A stretch of 64,000 nucleotides of DNA from Paramyrothecium sp. XJ0827 (lineage: Eukaryota > Ascomycota > Sordariomycetes > Hypocreales > Stachybotryaceae), in assembly GCA_020881915.1 (NCBI GenBank), contig JAJFPB010000002.1:186001-250000 (forward strand), written 5' to 3'. Positions 21,830 to 32,725 of this stretch are shown here, in pieces. The notes under the pieces were generated by a model, which was not told where the DNA came from, did no database searches, and was given only the letters and a program-made list of their open reading frames with translations. How positions within the stretch are numbered: the first letter of the stretch is position 1; every line of letters starts with the position of its first letter. Position numbers and translations under genes: made by a program.

Positions 21830-23521
21830 CATTTGCCGCGGGCTGCCCAGTTCAGGTTCGATCCACAGGATGTCGGCACAGGCCCGGAGATGATGGGTGC
21901 CCCGACGAGAGCAAATGGGAAACCCTCAATGCTACAGTTGGTGGCAGGTTGATACGTGGTGCTCCGTTGGCTCAACCGTGCTTCGCGCCCTTCCTCGATT
22001 AACAAGCCTGTGATGTGGTCCACAGTAAATGGACAGACGAGACCACTCGGTAATTTGGAGTGAAAATGAATCGAAGGCAGTGAAATCTGGGCTCACACCT
22101 CCGCGAACCATTATTGCCAGCCCGGTAAACATCTTTTATCCTTTCTGGAATAACAACACCCATTCAATGGCGGGACTTACAGCCTGGGTAACTTGGCCGC
22201 GCATGCAATCAACGTTCAAAGCGAAAAAGATATTGTTGCCACTGCGGGCTTTGCCGACGAGAAACACGTTCGGTTGGCCATCAAGAACACTGGTCATGAT
22301 TACCTCGGAAGATCGAGAGGAGCAGGTTCTTCGGCACTGTGGATGCATAATCTGAAGAACATCACCTCACTTGGCTATTGCAGCTCTCACTACAAGGGGC
22401 CGGTCATGCGCGTTGGTGCCGGGGTTCAAGTGGCTGAACTTATACGTAAATCCCATCCATTTGGCCTGCGCGTAGTAATAGGTGACTGTCCAAGCGTTCG
22501 TGTCACCGGAGGCTCGGCACCGGGCGGAGGTCACGTACATCTTGGGCCGAAATACGGGCTGGGAGCCGACAACATATCTGCTTCCCTCAAGGAGCAGGAA
22601 GACATTGACTGGGCGCTCTGCGGTGGAAGGGTCGGTACTTATACAATCGTCCTCCATATGACGATGAAAACATATCGGGGCGGACAAGTAGCTGGAGTGC
22701 GCCTCTACTTTCCGACTGGGGATGCAGCGTCACTGTGGGACACTGTCGCGGAGTGACTGAAACACAGTCTCTATCTTGACACAATTACAGGTATGAGCTC
22801 CATCGCCGACACAAACAAAGACTACTTTGGTATCGACTTTATGACCATCCCTGATGGTACGGCTGAGACGCTGCGCGCCGCCCTCGCGCTTTTTATGAAA
22901 GCTCTCGGGCCTCTCAGGGTTGAGGCTACTTTCATGGTGTTCAGAACCCACCCAACATATCTGGAACATTATGAATACTTACATTCTCGTACGACACCAA
23001 CATCAAGGTAGGCTCTCGGTTGATCCCGCGATCAGTCGCCAGGAAAAAGCCTGAAGAACTGGTATCCGTCATGAAAGGCATTGCGGAAGAGAGGTGATGC
23101 AATTTTGTCGCTTATTGGGGGCTATTACACACACCTCTGGATTGGTAATGCGCCGGGATTGAATGCCGTCCTCCCCGCCTGGCGCGATTCATTGATGTGC
23201 TTAGTTTTGTTTGTGCCCATGGGAACGATCGCGTCGTGGAGTATTTTGGAGAGCCAACAAAAACTTGTCAACAAGTGGCAAACTCAACTGAACCAAGTCA
23301 CTCCAGGTAGCGGTACCTATGTTAACGAAGGCACTTATGACAGCCCGGATTGTAAGGCTGACTATTTTGGGGAGAATTATGCAAAGCTCTTGACGATTAA
23401 GAACAAATACGAGAAAGACCATCTGGGATGGCAGCACGTAGGAGTTGGGAGTGATCGGAAGTATGCAGCAGACAGCCAGAGGCGCCTTTGCAATTTACCT
23501 ACTGCTTTGATGGTTATTTAG
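21830..23521 (+). pseudogene. FAD-linked (BBE-type) oxidoreductase pseudogene
   Basis: Remains of a secreted berberine-bridge/VAO-type oxidase. An N-terminal piece from 21871 reads CRHRPGDDGCPDESKWETLN and GGRLIRGAPLAQPC, then meets TAA near 21994. The FAD-binding core is intact from LGNLAAHAINVQ (about 22183) through IKNTGHDYLGRSRGAG, the usual flavin-site region, to GGHVHLGPKYGLGAD. A deletion follows before WALCGGRVGTYTIVL. A TGA at 22755-22757 stands where Trp is expected (VAE-stop-LKHS). The frame shifts near 23010 and again near 23090. The BBE C-terminal part is recognisable: NAVLPAWRDSLM, QVTPGSGTYVNEGTYD, KADYFGENYAKLL, WQHVGVGSDRKYA. Several independent lesions make a functional product very unlikely. 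A related but intact oxidase lies at 36.6-38.3 kb. Confidence 0.85.
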
Positions 23522-23888
23522 GAAAATGGGTAGGCAAGAGACAACACTACAATTATAACATTTCTGGGTGACGAGAAGGGTCACGATGGCCTCAATTTGG
23601 TGGGACATTAGGTAATTAATTGATTCAATTATTAACGTGAAGTCTAAGATTCAGGGAAAATAAGACCAAAAGTTATATTTACCTGCCTAGTCATTCGTAA
23701 GTTGCCCCGTCTTTCATCTCGTATGTTGTATGAGCAATCCCAATCTAAGTCAAGCAATGTAATTGTAACTAGTCACCTTCTCCTGGCACCACTCTTGTAA
23801 TTACTAAGAAATTTCTTCGTACATCATCACATCTATCACAAGTTCAAAATGCGCTGTAGCTATAGCTTGGAGCAATCAAATGTTTTTC
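23522..23888. other. Short AT-rich intergenic gap
   Basis: Between the oxidase pseudogene and the 3' end of the short-chain dehydrogenase. Nothing recognised. Confidence 0.5.
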
Positions 23889-24989
23889 CTAAAGAGCCAG
23901 TATAGTCTCTTCTTCCTGGAGGTTGGTATATCTTATACTATCCCGCCAAACCATTGCCCTTTTCTCTGCATCCGCAGCTTCTGTCGCCACTTCCTGGATC
24001 TCTGTGCCATTCAAGTATGCACCCCTGAGTCGAGGTCCCGTCTCAAATGCTGCTGCAAGTAAATCGTCGCTCGATTTTGTGATGCTTCTGAAGTCAGGAT
24101 TTGGCTGCCATGACTCCATCAGCCTTGCAAGCAGAGGCACAATGTATGGGAAGAAAAGTGTGCGGGGAAACCACTGTGCTCGCCGGATCAGGCCAGTGCT
24201 CATGGTACCAGGATCTATACCAACGATAGAAATGCCCCGAAGACCCGGGTCCGCGTCTAAGCGACGCTGGAGCTCTCCAATCATCATGACTTGGCACATC
24301 TTTGACGCGCCATATCTTCTGAGGCCGGCATGTGCCGGATCGTGGCCCTCATTTGGACTCCAGGTGCCTTTGGCAATGGCATCTGCACTTTCGCCTGTGA
24401 AAAACGTCTTCCATTTGTCCTCGGCGAATTGTCCGCTCATTTTGTGAAGCGGGTTGTTAGGACTAAGATTACGGTTAGGCACTACTCATCCGCAAAGCAC
24501 TCTAGGAGAGGCAACGTACTCGTGGGAGTTGCTGCCCACAACTAAAACCCTGCCGTTGGCCTTGTCAAGGCTTTTGAGCAGCAGAAGAGTTAATAACCAA
24601 TGGCCCAAGTAGTTTGAGACAAAAGTGGTTTCGAACCCGTCCTCGCTCAAACCCTGTTCTGCCACCCCGTTGATGTAGGCAGCATTCAAGACTAATGCTC
24701 GAATAGGCGGGATCTCACCAGTTGCGACCCGCGAATTGATAGAGGTGGCAACCTCGCGTACGGCAGAGAGCCGTGACAAGTCGAGCGATATAATATCATG
24801 CGAGTGGGTGCCCGGAGCTGCGTTGCTTAGAGCAGAGCGTAGTGCATGCGCCGATGAAGCATCTCGGACTGTGTAGAGGCCATAATTGCTAGCCAGCTCT
24901 GGTGTAGAGATAATCCTGGAGACAATGCCACAGCCGAGACCGCCGTTGCTGCCTGTCAATATGATGGTGCCTCTTTCCGCGCCGCTCAT
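23889..24989 (-). CDS. Short-chain dehydrogenase/reductase
   Basis: NAD(P)-dependent oxidoreductase of the classical SDR fold, 347 aa. Exons 24989..24520 and 24462..23889; the 57-nt intron joins GSNSH to DPNNPLHKM. The cofactor glycine motif TGSNGGLG is at residues 12-19, LDLS marks the adenine-binding acidic position, and NAAYIN is the usual NAG-like beta-4 element. The active site has Ser in VGSNSH and Y207-x3-K211 (YGASK), followed by DPGTM, the usual PG segment after beta-6. No signal peptide. Similar proteins reduce small carbonyls or tailor secondary metabolites; substrate is unknown. It lies near two oxidase/P450 remnants, but no backbone synthase is present in the window. Confidence 0.88.
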
Positions 24990-26106
24990 TGTGGTAGTCC
25001 ACGGGCAGAGGGAGATGATTCTCCGACCAGCAGCAAAGCTATGACGAAAAGGCTGTTAACAGTCCAACGAACATGCGTGAGACTCGATGAAGACGGATTA
25101 TACCGCGTAAGCATTGGCCGTGTTTCGTAATCAGAACATTAGCTATTAGCTTAATTGAAAGATAGCAAACAGAAATTATCTTTAGGCTCAATATTGCGTG
25201 GCGAGCTGGAAATCGGACTGAGCCGATGGTGATTTGACAAGGGAGTATGCATGGATTGGGACTTTGGCCCCACGCCGTCTCTTCCGGGACCGGGGGCGGG
25301 AGGGTGGTTCGCTTGCTGTCTGTGCCGCAGGTGAGATAGAGATTGGCTAATGCGATGGTGATTTGACGAGGGAGTATGCATGAATTGGGACTTTGGCCCC
25401 ACGCCGTCTCTTGCAGGACCGGGGCGGGGATTTGGTTCGCTTGATGTCTGTGCCGCAGGTGAGACGTCGTACCTTGTTGGCGATTTGTCCATCCACGGCG
25501 CAGGCACCCCACGGCGAAAATGCGCCCCAATCCTTTCAGATCATGGGCAGAAAGGCCTTGTCCAGTCTCTGAAGGTTAGGTTGTGTCGGTTTGTGTTGGT
25601 TGCGTCGTAATGATGTGTGTGCTCGGCCTGCGGGCTTCGTCACTCACTCACACCCCTGCAAGAGCGGCTCTGATGAGGAACCTGAGCCCCAAAGTGGGCG
25701 CCCGGTACACACGAGCACATGTGGCCCCGTTGTAGCACGAGCTTACCATGTGTTTTCCTCATATCACACCCGCCATCCTCGAAAACTAGACGGAACGGTT
25801 GAAGTTTGATCCCTCTCAACTATTACCTATAACCCAGACGCGCTGTATGGGTTGTGCTTGTATCAATCGGTTTTTAACATTAGGGAGTTCCTAGATGTAT
25901 CGCAAATGGCATCCTCATTAATCTAATTCTTGTTATTATTGGACATGCACTCTACATGGCCATCTGACAGCGAGAATACTGTGCAACCCCTCCAGTGCGC
26001 TATCCACACATCGTACAGAGGACTCCTACTCCAATGTCACTAGCCTTTACGCCGGCTTGATTCGATCAGATCCATGTCTAGTATGGCTCATGCGTCTACA
26101 AATTGC
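24990..26106. other. Intergenic region with tandem duplication
   Basis: Between the short-chain dehydrogenase and the rhodopsin-domain gene. Apart from the tandem repeat listed separately, no gene is recognised; the open frames over 25039-25610 are by-products of that repeat. Confidence 0.55.
25203..25460. repeat. Imperfect tandem duplication, two units of about 129 bp
   Basis: Unit 1 (about 25203-25331) and unit 2 (about 25332-25460) share GCGATGGTGATTTGAC-like starts, GGGAGTATGCATG, TTGGGACTTTGGCCCCACGC and TGTGCCGCAGGTGAGA ends, with scattered substitutions. Matching landmarks are offset by 128-129 bp. Confidence 0.85.
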
Positions 26107-27615
26107 CTAGGAGATAAGTCCATGGGACGACCCAGTCCGTGGCGTCTTGAGCTGCGAAATTTCCACCGTTCTGATGATGCCCGAACTGTGGCGCACGTCC
26201 TGAAACCCACCTTCCTCGTGAACGCTACCATTATGCTCCTCCTCCAAGCGATTGTAGGGCGAAGTGACGTTCGTCTGGAAGACTTGCGCATCCGACAACT
26301 CGAAGCCATCTTTTGACCACGAATGTCGCCTCAATGATGGTCCCGGCGCCCAGGGCCGACTTTGCGGCCGGCTTCCTCTTGGGCCAGTGCTCGGCATACG
26401 ACTTCCTTTGGTGCGACTGCTGCCACTCATGGTATAAGATGACTGGATTCTCTTCCACACTTGTGTCTCGCCAACATATATCCGGAGGAAGTGTGCAAAA
26501 GCGGGCGCCGAGCCGACCACGATAGTGACGGAATTCTCGATGGAACTGTCAAGCATGCGCGTCAGTGGCTTTGGGTCCAACTGTGAAGCTATGGCAGGGG
26601 CAACTTACTTGGCCATTACAACCACGGCTTGACCCCATGTGCTGTCATTGCCGTTCAAGTAAAGCTCCCAGCGATAGTAAATTGCAATTGCGCTAGCAAC
26701 AACACCTCTGTTTTTAAATGTAAGTCCAGAGGTCACACCGAGTGGCATCTCAGAAGGAGGGGTTGACGCACAATATGGCCGTACCGAAGATCCCAGCGAG
26801 CTGAAACTTGTTGGTCCTTGAGACGTGCAGGCTAGAGATCATGGGCAGCGGAAGGATGAGTATGAACAAGTCAAGGATGAGGGTAATGATGCCGATGGCG
26901 ATACCCCATGGTACCAAACGGTTTAGCAAATGCAGTCTGGTTGTCGTGACCGTCGTCCAAGATTGACCTAGAGGCGGAGCGGCCCACATAGCCGGCAGCG
27001 GAATGAAAGTTGCATATGCGAGTGCCGAGAACAGAATGCCTGCCATCACTGTATGGCGCATCTTGCGATTGACACCAAATACTTCGCGATAGAATAAGAG
27101 AATGGAGATCTTGGAGAAGAACAGTGTGCCACCAAACAATATCATGGAAGAGAATATCAGTTTGCGATATGGAATGTCGAACCAGCAGACGGGCACATCC
27201 CACTGATGCCGATTGTATCGCCGTTCTACATCATCGTAGATGTGTCAGAACACAATGACGGCTCGCCTCTCGATGGAAAGGGACTTACGCATGAGTATAG
27301 TGACTTTAAAGCCGGTCTCGAGTATGAAGGCGATGATCATGAAGTCTGTATGCGCGCATTGCATTAGTACGGTTAAGGCAAAACACCCGGGGCAACATTG
27401 CCGGTGGGAGACTTACAATCCGACGCCTTGTATTTGTAAAGATTGATCCATATTCTAGCGATGACAAAGGTCGCTGTGAATGCGATCCCCACAGCGCAGA
27501 CGACGGTCGTAAGAGTCGCAAGGGACTCTGGGTTCGTGAAGTTGTGGCCCTCGATTCCAGGTGGGACAGCGGCCGGGATCGTGCAGAGGTCGGTTCCAGG
27601 CGGGAGCGTATCCAT
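26107..27615 (-). CDS. Rhodopsin-domain integral membrane protein (Pth11-like/SAT5 family)
   Basis: Seven-helix-type fungal membrane protein, 415 aa as modelled. Exons: 27615..27417, 27345..27289, 27225..26772, 26707..26609 and 26545..26107. Each junction restores family motifs: KASD+YFMIIAF, ILM+QRRYNRHQWDVP, TAIL+GVVASAIAIYYRW and MA+NSIENSVTIVVGSAPAF. The first exon holds one helix (LATLTTVVCAVGIAFTATFV). HQWDVP followed by KLIFSSMILFGGTLFFSKISILLFY is characteristic of the DUF3468/rhodopsin family. The C-terminal 120 residues are a hydrophilic, Ser/Arg/Pro-rich cytosolic tail. This domain is very numerous in Sordariomycetes. Some members act as receptor-like sensors and others sit in biosynthetic clusters. 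No CFEM domain precedes it. No retinal-lysine argument is made. Confidence 0.85.
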
Positions 27616-29276
27616 ACCCTCAGGCGGCTCGGAGAGCGACTACAAGAAGAGAGAAACTCGGGTTCAAGGAGAGGCTAGATGTTCGCAGAGCTACAGATAA
27701 ATGGCTGTTTTTGCTGATTTAAGTCATCAAGGCGATCTTGTCATCGAGAACTTCCTCGAAGGATTCGAGAAATTTGCCAGCAGCAGCAGCCACGCCGCTT
27801 ACCTTGCCCCTTACATGATGACCCCGGCGCATACTTACGGTGGGATTGGTACGCACACAACCTAGAACGGGCGGAAAGCAGAGAGAGCGGCGCGGAATGT
27901 CAACGGGCCTCAGGCTTAATTCCGATCACTACACTGGCGCCCGCCCCATGGCAGCAGGATTAATTACACGTGGCGCATCAGCGAGATTAAGGACCGTGAC
28001 TTTTAAATTCGTCTGAGAACAGGATAATCTTCAGCTCCGTGCTCTATTGTCATGTTATTCACTGCTGGCGTTCTTCGATGCTCTGGGTCAAATATGTCTC
28101 TCCCCTTGTTACACATTATCTAAGACAGTCTCCTCCTGAACACGATATTGTTGAGGGACTCTGGTGTTCGATGACGTTTGATCGGTGACAAATTATGGAA
28201 CTCCCCTCATGCTCATTCCTCGCTGTACCTGCTTTTTCAGCTGTCCCGCCATACCCAGGGTCGAAGCTCTAGTATGTGTACAACGCCACTGATCGTATGG
28301 ATAAGAGGATGCATGAATCACCGAACGGAGTACCTGATCAAGCGTTCTGCTTCTCGGCGCTGCATGAGGTGTGCGAAACATCTCTCAAAATAACCTAGCG
28401 GCGGCCAGCTCTTTGGCGAGACCAAGACCCCTGTTGCCTCACGGGTAAAGAGGCCCCTCCGGGCCGGTAGAAAGACCAGGGCCGTCTAAGGCCACCCCAC
28501 CTCCACAACCAGACGGCCTTTGAAGAGTACGCTGTGTGACCCGACAGTGAGGGAGGTCTTTGCGTTATTGGGTGACGTTGCACATGTCAGTGCCTTTCAG
28601 GTGTGTGTCACAGGTCGCAACGTCTGATACAAGCACGTCTTTGGTGTTCTTAGCTTACTGGTTTGGCGTCAAAATCTCCTGTCTTTGGTTTAGGAAAGAA
28701 AGGCATGCCGTTATAGACAGCAAATTACAATGCTTCATTGTGCGACGAGGCGGAGAGCAATCGTGCTGGTGGTCCAATATGTCAAGGCAGGAGCTCCAGG
28801 TCTTGCTGAAGAAATTCCGCACGGTTGATGACCGTGATTTAGGGAATGAAAGCCACAACTTTACCAACGTTACACGATGCTGGCATCTTGAACTGGTCAT
28901 TAGCCGCGTGGAGAGCAAACCATGTAGCTACGTAGGGTGTCTGCGACTACATTACGCCCAGCCATTTGGCCTGGTCACGATGTGATGGCCAATCAAGACC
29001 GGTACACTTTTCGGGGTGATCTCAGTAAAAGTGGCATTAAGCTAGGTATTGTCAGAGAATACAAGCGAGGATTTGATTTCTTGATGATGTCTGTGCGAGG
29101 GTTGCTGGACGCATTGCATGTTATGGGATTGATTGGCTTATGTTTAGTTGTATAACTGGCACTCAAGTGTAGATAGATCTCTTCAACTCAAAACTAACAC
29201 GTGCAGGGCATGCTGCGATATTCAAAGATATTGTGACTGCAGCTGATCGTCATCTTCTAGATTAATGTGCGGATAT
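27616..29276. other. Gene-poor stretch
   Basis: Promoter of the rhodopsin-domain gene at the left and the 3' flank of the P450 gene at the right. Open frames of up to 141 codons (28560-28985) lack family features and plausible composition. Confidence 0.5.
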
Positions 29277-31085
29277 CTAATTTCTCGGCTTTAGTCTAAC
29301 TCTCATATCCTCGTTCTCCTTGAGTGACATGATTCCCAAGACCGGCTTCCCCTCCTCCGGTATGGGGATATCTTGGAAACCTTCCATTTCGATATCGAAT
29401 CGCTTCAGTAGCATTGCCACAAACATGAGAACCGACCGTTTTGCGATGTGCCGCCCAGGACACATAGTCGTACCACCGCCGAACGGTCTCCAATTGTTGC
29501 TCTGCGTTAGGCTAGCCTTCTTCTCGAATCTCTCTGGGCAAAATTTGGCCACGTGGTCACCAAAGACACCTTCGTCAAAGTGCAGCTGACGATAGGGGAT
29601 CATCAGACGGTGTCCCTTGCGGAGCACTTTGCCACCAATGACTGTGTCTTTGGTGATGTAACGCACAGAGGCGGAGTAGGCCGATAAGCGGATGGTTTCG
29701 TTCCACATCGCATCAAGCCTAGGACAGTTTCGGTTGAGGTAGTCTAAGTCCATTGTGCCATCCTCACGGAAGGCAGGCCCTGTTTCTTCCCGTACGATGT
29801 CCATGTGGGCAGGGGAATGTAGCAAATAGCTTATGAGCCAGAATGCAGCCTTTCGACTGTTGGTGTTGATTCTGCCACAGTTGTTAGTACAAATCGCCAA
29901 AAATTGCGATAGGAATGTCTTGCCCCCAGTAAATGGTTACTAGCATAGCAGCAATGTCTTCTTCGCTAATTTTGAGAGCTCGCATCTCATTTTCCATTGC
30001 CTTGGTAAACCAAGCATCTCCATGACGCTCACTTTGTGGCAGCTGAATATATGCTTTCAGGGCGTTCTTCACCTTGTTCCGGGCAGCTTTCATCTCTGAA
30101 GCCAGGAAGCTTGGGTACAGGTAGAGCACTTGCCAACTGAGATCGTCGAAAGTGATGAAAGACTCTGGTACATCAGGAGCAACCTTGTCGAGGGCTGGGC
30201 CAAAGTATGCTAGTTGACCGGCCTTGACAAAGAAATCCGAGCACCACTGCATGAGCGGTAGCACAATGTCTTGGTTTGTTTTGCGGAGCGCATAGGGACA
30301 CACTGTTGTGAGTTTGGGCAACGTCAGGCGCTCATCAAAGAAGTCATGGAATTGCTGTTCTAGCTCCACCAGTCGTTCGCCGGGGTAGAGCTGGAAAATA
30401 TGCATTTCTCGGGCCAGCGTAGCTAGAGGCTTGCCGTGCGGGTTCTTAAAGCCTTCCTTGTCTTGAGGCAAAGGGGTGTACATGGCCTCGACGCAGGATT
30501 CAGTGTTGCCCATAGCTCTCATCATGGCTTGCACGAACTGGTTGAAAGACAGGGTCTGGGTGTTTCGATACGCTTCTGCAACGTCTTTAGACTTTGTGAT
30601 GACGTACATTTTGGAGCCAGCTAGAGTGAGTGCAAACGGCTCTTTTGTGTTACCGAAATGCAGTCTATCACGCATTAGAAAGGCACTGTATCCAAGCACT
30701 TATAAATCTCACCTGGCCCTGGTTAAGAGCTCATTTGAGTTGTGGAAAAATGAGCTGGCATGTCCTAATTAGAAGGTTAAATAAAACCCTTCACCACCAT
30801 CTCTGACCGCAAAGAAGGGCCAAACCTACCAGCAACTGTGGACTGATTAGCAGCTGTCTCTCTATTGTGGTCTGTACAACGTGACTTACTCGGGACTAAA
30901 TAAGGCAGTTCCATAGGATCATCAGGATACAAGGCCGGGCAAACAGTAAAGCGCCACAGTCGCCACAAAGACCACGAGAGCAACAGCCCAACAACAGCAG
31001 CAACAGGGATGAAACTGCTGTGAGTATAAGCCGGGAGGCTGTCGTAGGCCTCTTGAGCTCTCGACAGGAGAGTGTCCAGCAGCAT
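29277..31085 (-). CDS. Cytochrome P450 monooxygenase (CYP7/CYP8-like fungal group)
   Basis: Membrane-anchored haem-thiolate monooxygenase, 529 aa. Exons: 31085..30890, 30835..30830 (a 6-nt microexon), 30764..30713, 30664..29924 and 29871..29277. The N-terminal anchor is FIPVAAVVGLLLSWSLWRLW. The microexon TTGCTG links the Pro of PYLVP to GHASSFFHNSNEL, giving the usual G-H start of the P450 domain; skipping it does not keep the glycine. The last intron has a GC donor (TGGGG|GCAAGA) and restores WGINTNSRKAAFW. Further marks are the ExxR K-helix in WNETIRL, the PERF-like FCPERF and the haem loop FGGGTTMCPGR. The family resembles sterol 7-alpha-hydroxylase/prostacyclin-synthase-like fungal P450s; substrate unknown. 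It is divergent from the P450 at 32.7 kb. Confidence 0.85.
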
Positions 31086-32725
31086 CGTGCTTGCTGACCT
31101 GGTCGGCTTGTTGGAACTGGGAAATGAGATCGAAAGAGCAGTGCACAGACAAGGTGAACAATGGAGTGTCTCGATTAGAAATGAGTCGAAGACTTGAGTA
31201 AAGTGCTACTACGCACGACCTGCCACTCGTTATCGTTAGCCTCAACAGATCGATCCGTGAGCAGGTTTTTTAAGAGTCATTCTACAGGGTAAAAGCCCAT
31301 GCGGGCACTTTGTTTCTCAGACATCCACTCACCGCGTCTAGCAAGAAAGGCAGGTGGTATTCTACTTTCCGAGTAAATACACACAGCTAGTGGGAGATGG
31401 ATAAAGTGTACAGGAAAGGCGAATGCAAGGGAGGCCCAGGGGGAGGAACATGTAAAGAGTGACTTAGAGCTGCAGCTCCAAGCTGAGTGTGGATTCATGA
31501 CAAGCTCATTCAGGCTCATCAAGCGGGTTGGCCGAGGCCATTATGCACGTGGAAGAAGCAGGCGGACAACTTACACCCGAGTCTGGGAATTTACTGCGCT
31601 ATATGCAATGCATGAAAAGAGCCACGGGCCACCTCAATCACATGTGTTGAGACAGTGAACCAACAGGAAGAAAGATGAATGATACAATGGTAGGTAGACT
31701 CGGCCACGAACACCAAGTCTGCACCTAAAGAGGCATTCTGTGAAGTGAAACAATCGATGCATCTCTGCAGTGGAAGCTGACCAATGTGGCGTTGCTTGAT
31801 GCATGAGGACAGGGGGGGTAATTGAATCCCCTTCCCCCTTCACCCCCTTTCCGGCCTCCATATCCCTTACATATTCGTCGAAACAGCTGCACAAGCCAGC
31901 CTTTGAAAGAAACGAAGGCTCTTAGAAAACAATTGAAGATGATTAAACTCATCCAGCAATGCATCTCTCACTTGGTAACGCAGCACAGGTTTGAAACACG
32001 GTCCTGTCTGCGCGTTTGGTTGAAGGCATAAGACCCCCCGGCACGGATTCTTACTCGTCTCCGGAACTAATGCGATCCTACGGCACAGCACCACGGTGCC
32101 ACATCTGCATTGCCTTTCCTGGCTGCAATGAAAAGGCCATCGAGCATGAGCTGTGCCGCAAATGTCCCACCATTCATTGGTTACTTCGGGGTGGCTCGGC
32201 TTTAAACCATGCGCCCCAAGTACTATGCATGCGTTGGTTTGCTGTCACATTTGTCCTCCTTGTGGCTAAGGACTTTGGTTGCTGGCTTTTTGCCGAAAGA
32301 AGACAGAGACTCCAGGTCCTCTTCTCCGTCGCCACGAATGATGGCAGGATTCTGCAGCAATGTAACTCTGCAATGCAGTGGCCCACTCCGTCGAGTCGCG
32401 GTGGCACAAAACGAGAGGGTTTCCAGAATCGATGAGGGATTGCCTATCTTCTTGGCTCGTTTTGCTGACCCGCTCCTGATTCCACTGCGGTTTGGTAATG
32501 GACTCACTACAATTCCTGGATCTCGTATGGGATCTGGACAGGTCTGGTCCATTCATGTTCTAAGCCATACTTTCCCCACTTCCTGCGCCGCCAGGTCAGC
32601 AAACTTGTCATCTTTGAACCGGGAACAGTATTAAGCCTTCTGCAAATCCAAACCCTCACACAAATGATGAGACCCCTCCGGACCAACGTTCAAGAACTAA
32701 GAGTTTGTGTCAGAAATCGTCAGTC
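31086..32725. other. Divergent intergenic region between two P450 genes
   Basis: 1.6 kb shared upstream space. Open frames on both strands (up to 141 codons near 32.0-32.6 kb) overlap one another and show no family features. No repeat recognised. Confidence 0.5.

Noticed and set aside
21850..21870. GGTTCGATCC, like a tRNA T-loop
   Set aside because: No pairing stem and it lies in the FAD-oxidase pseudogene.
28560..28985. 141-codon open frame
   Set aside because: Irregular composition and no motif; the opposite strand is equally open.
32016..32634. Overlapping plus-strand frames up to 141 codons between the P450 genes
   Set aside because: Several frames on both strands are equally open and none shows conserved motifs.
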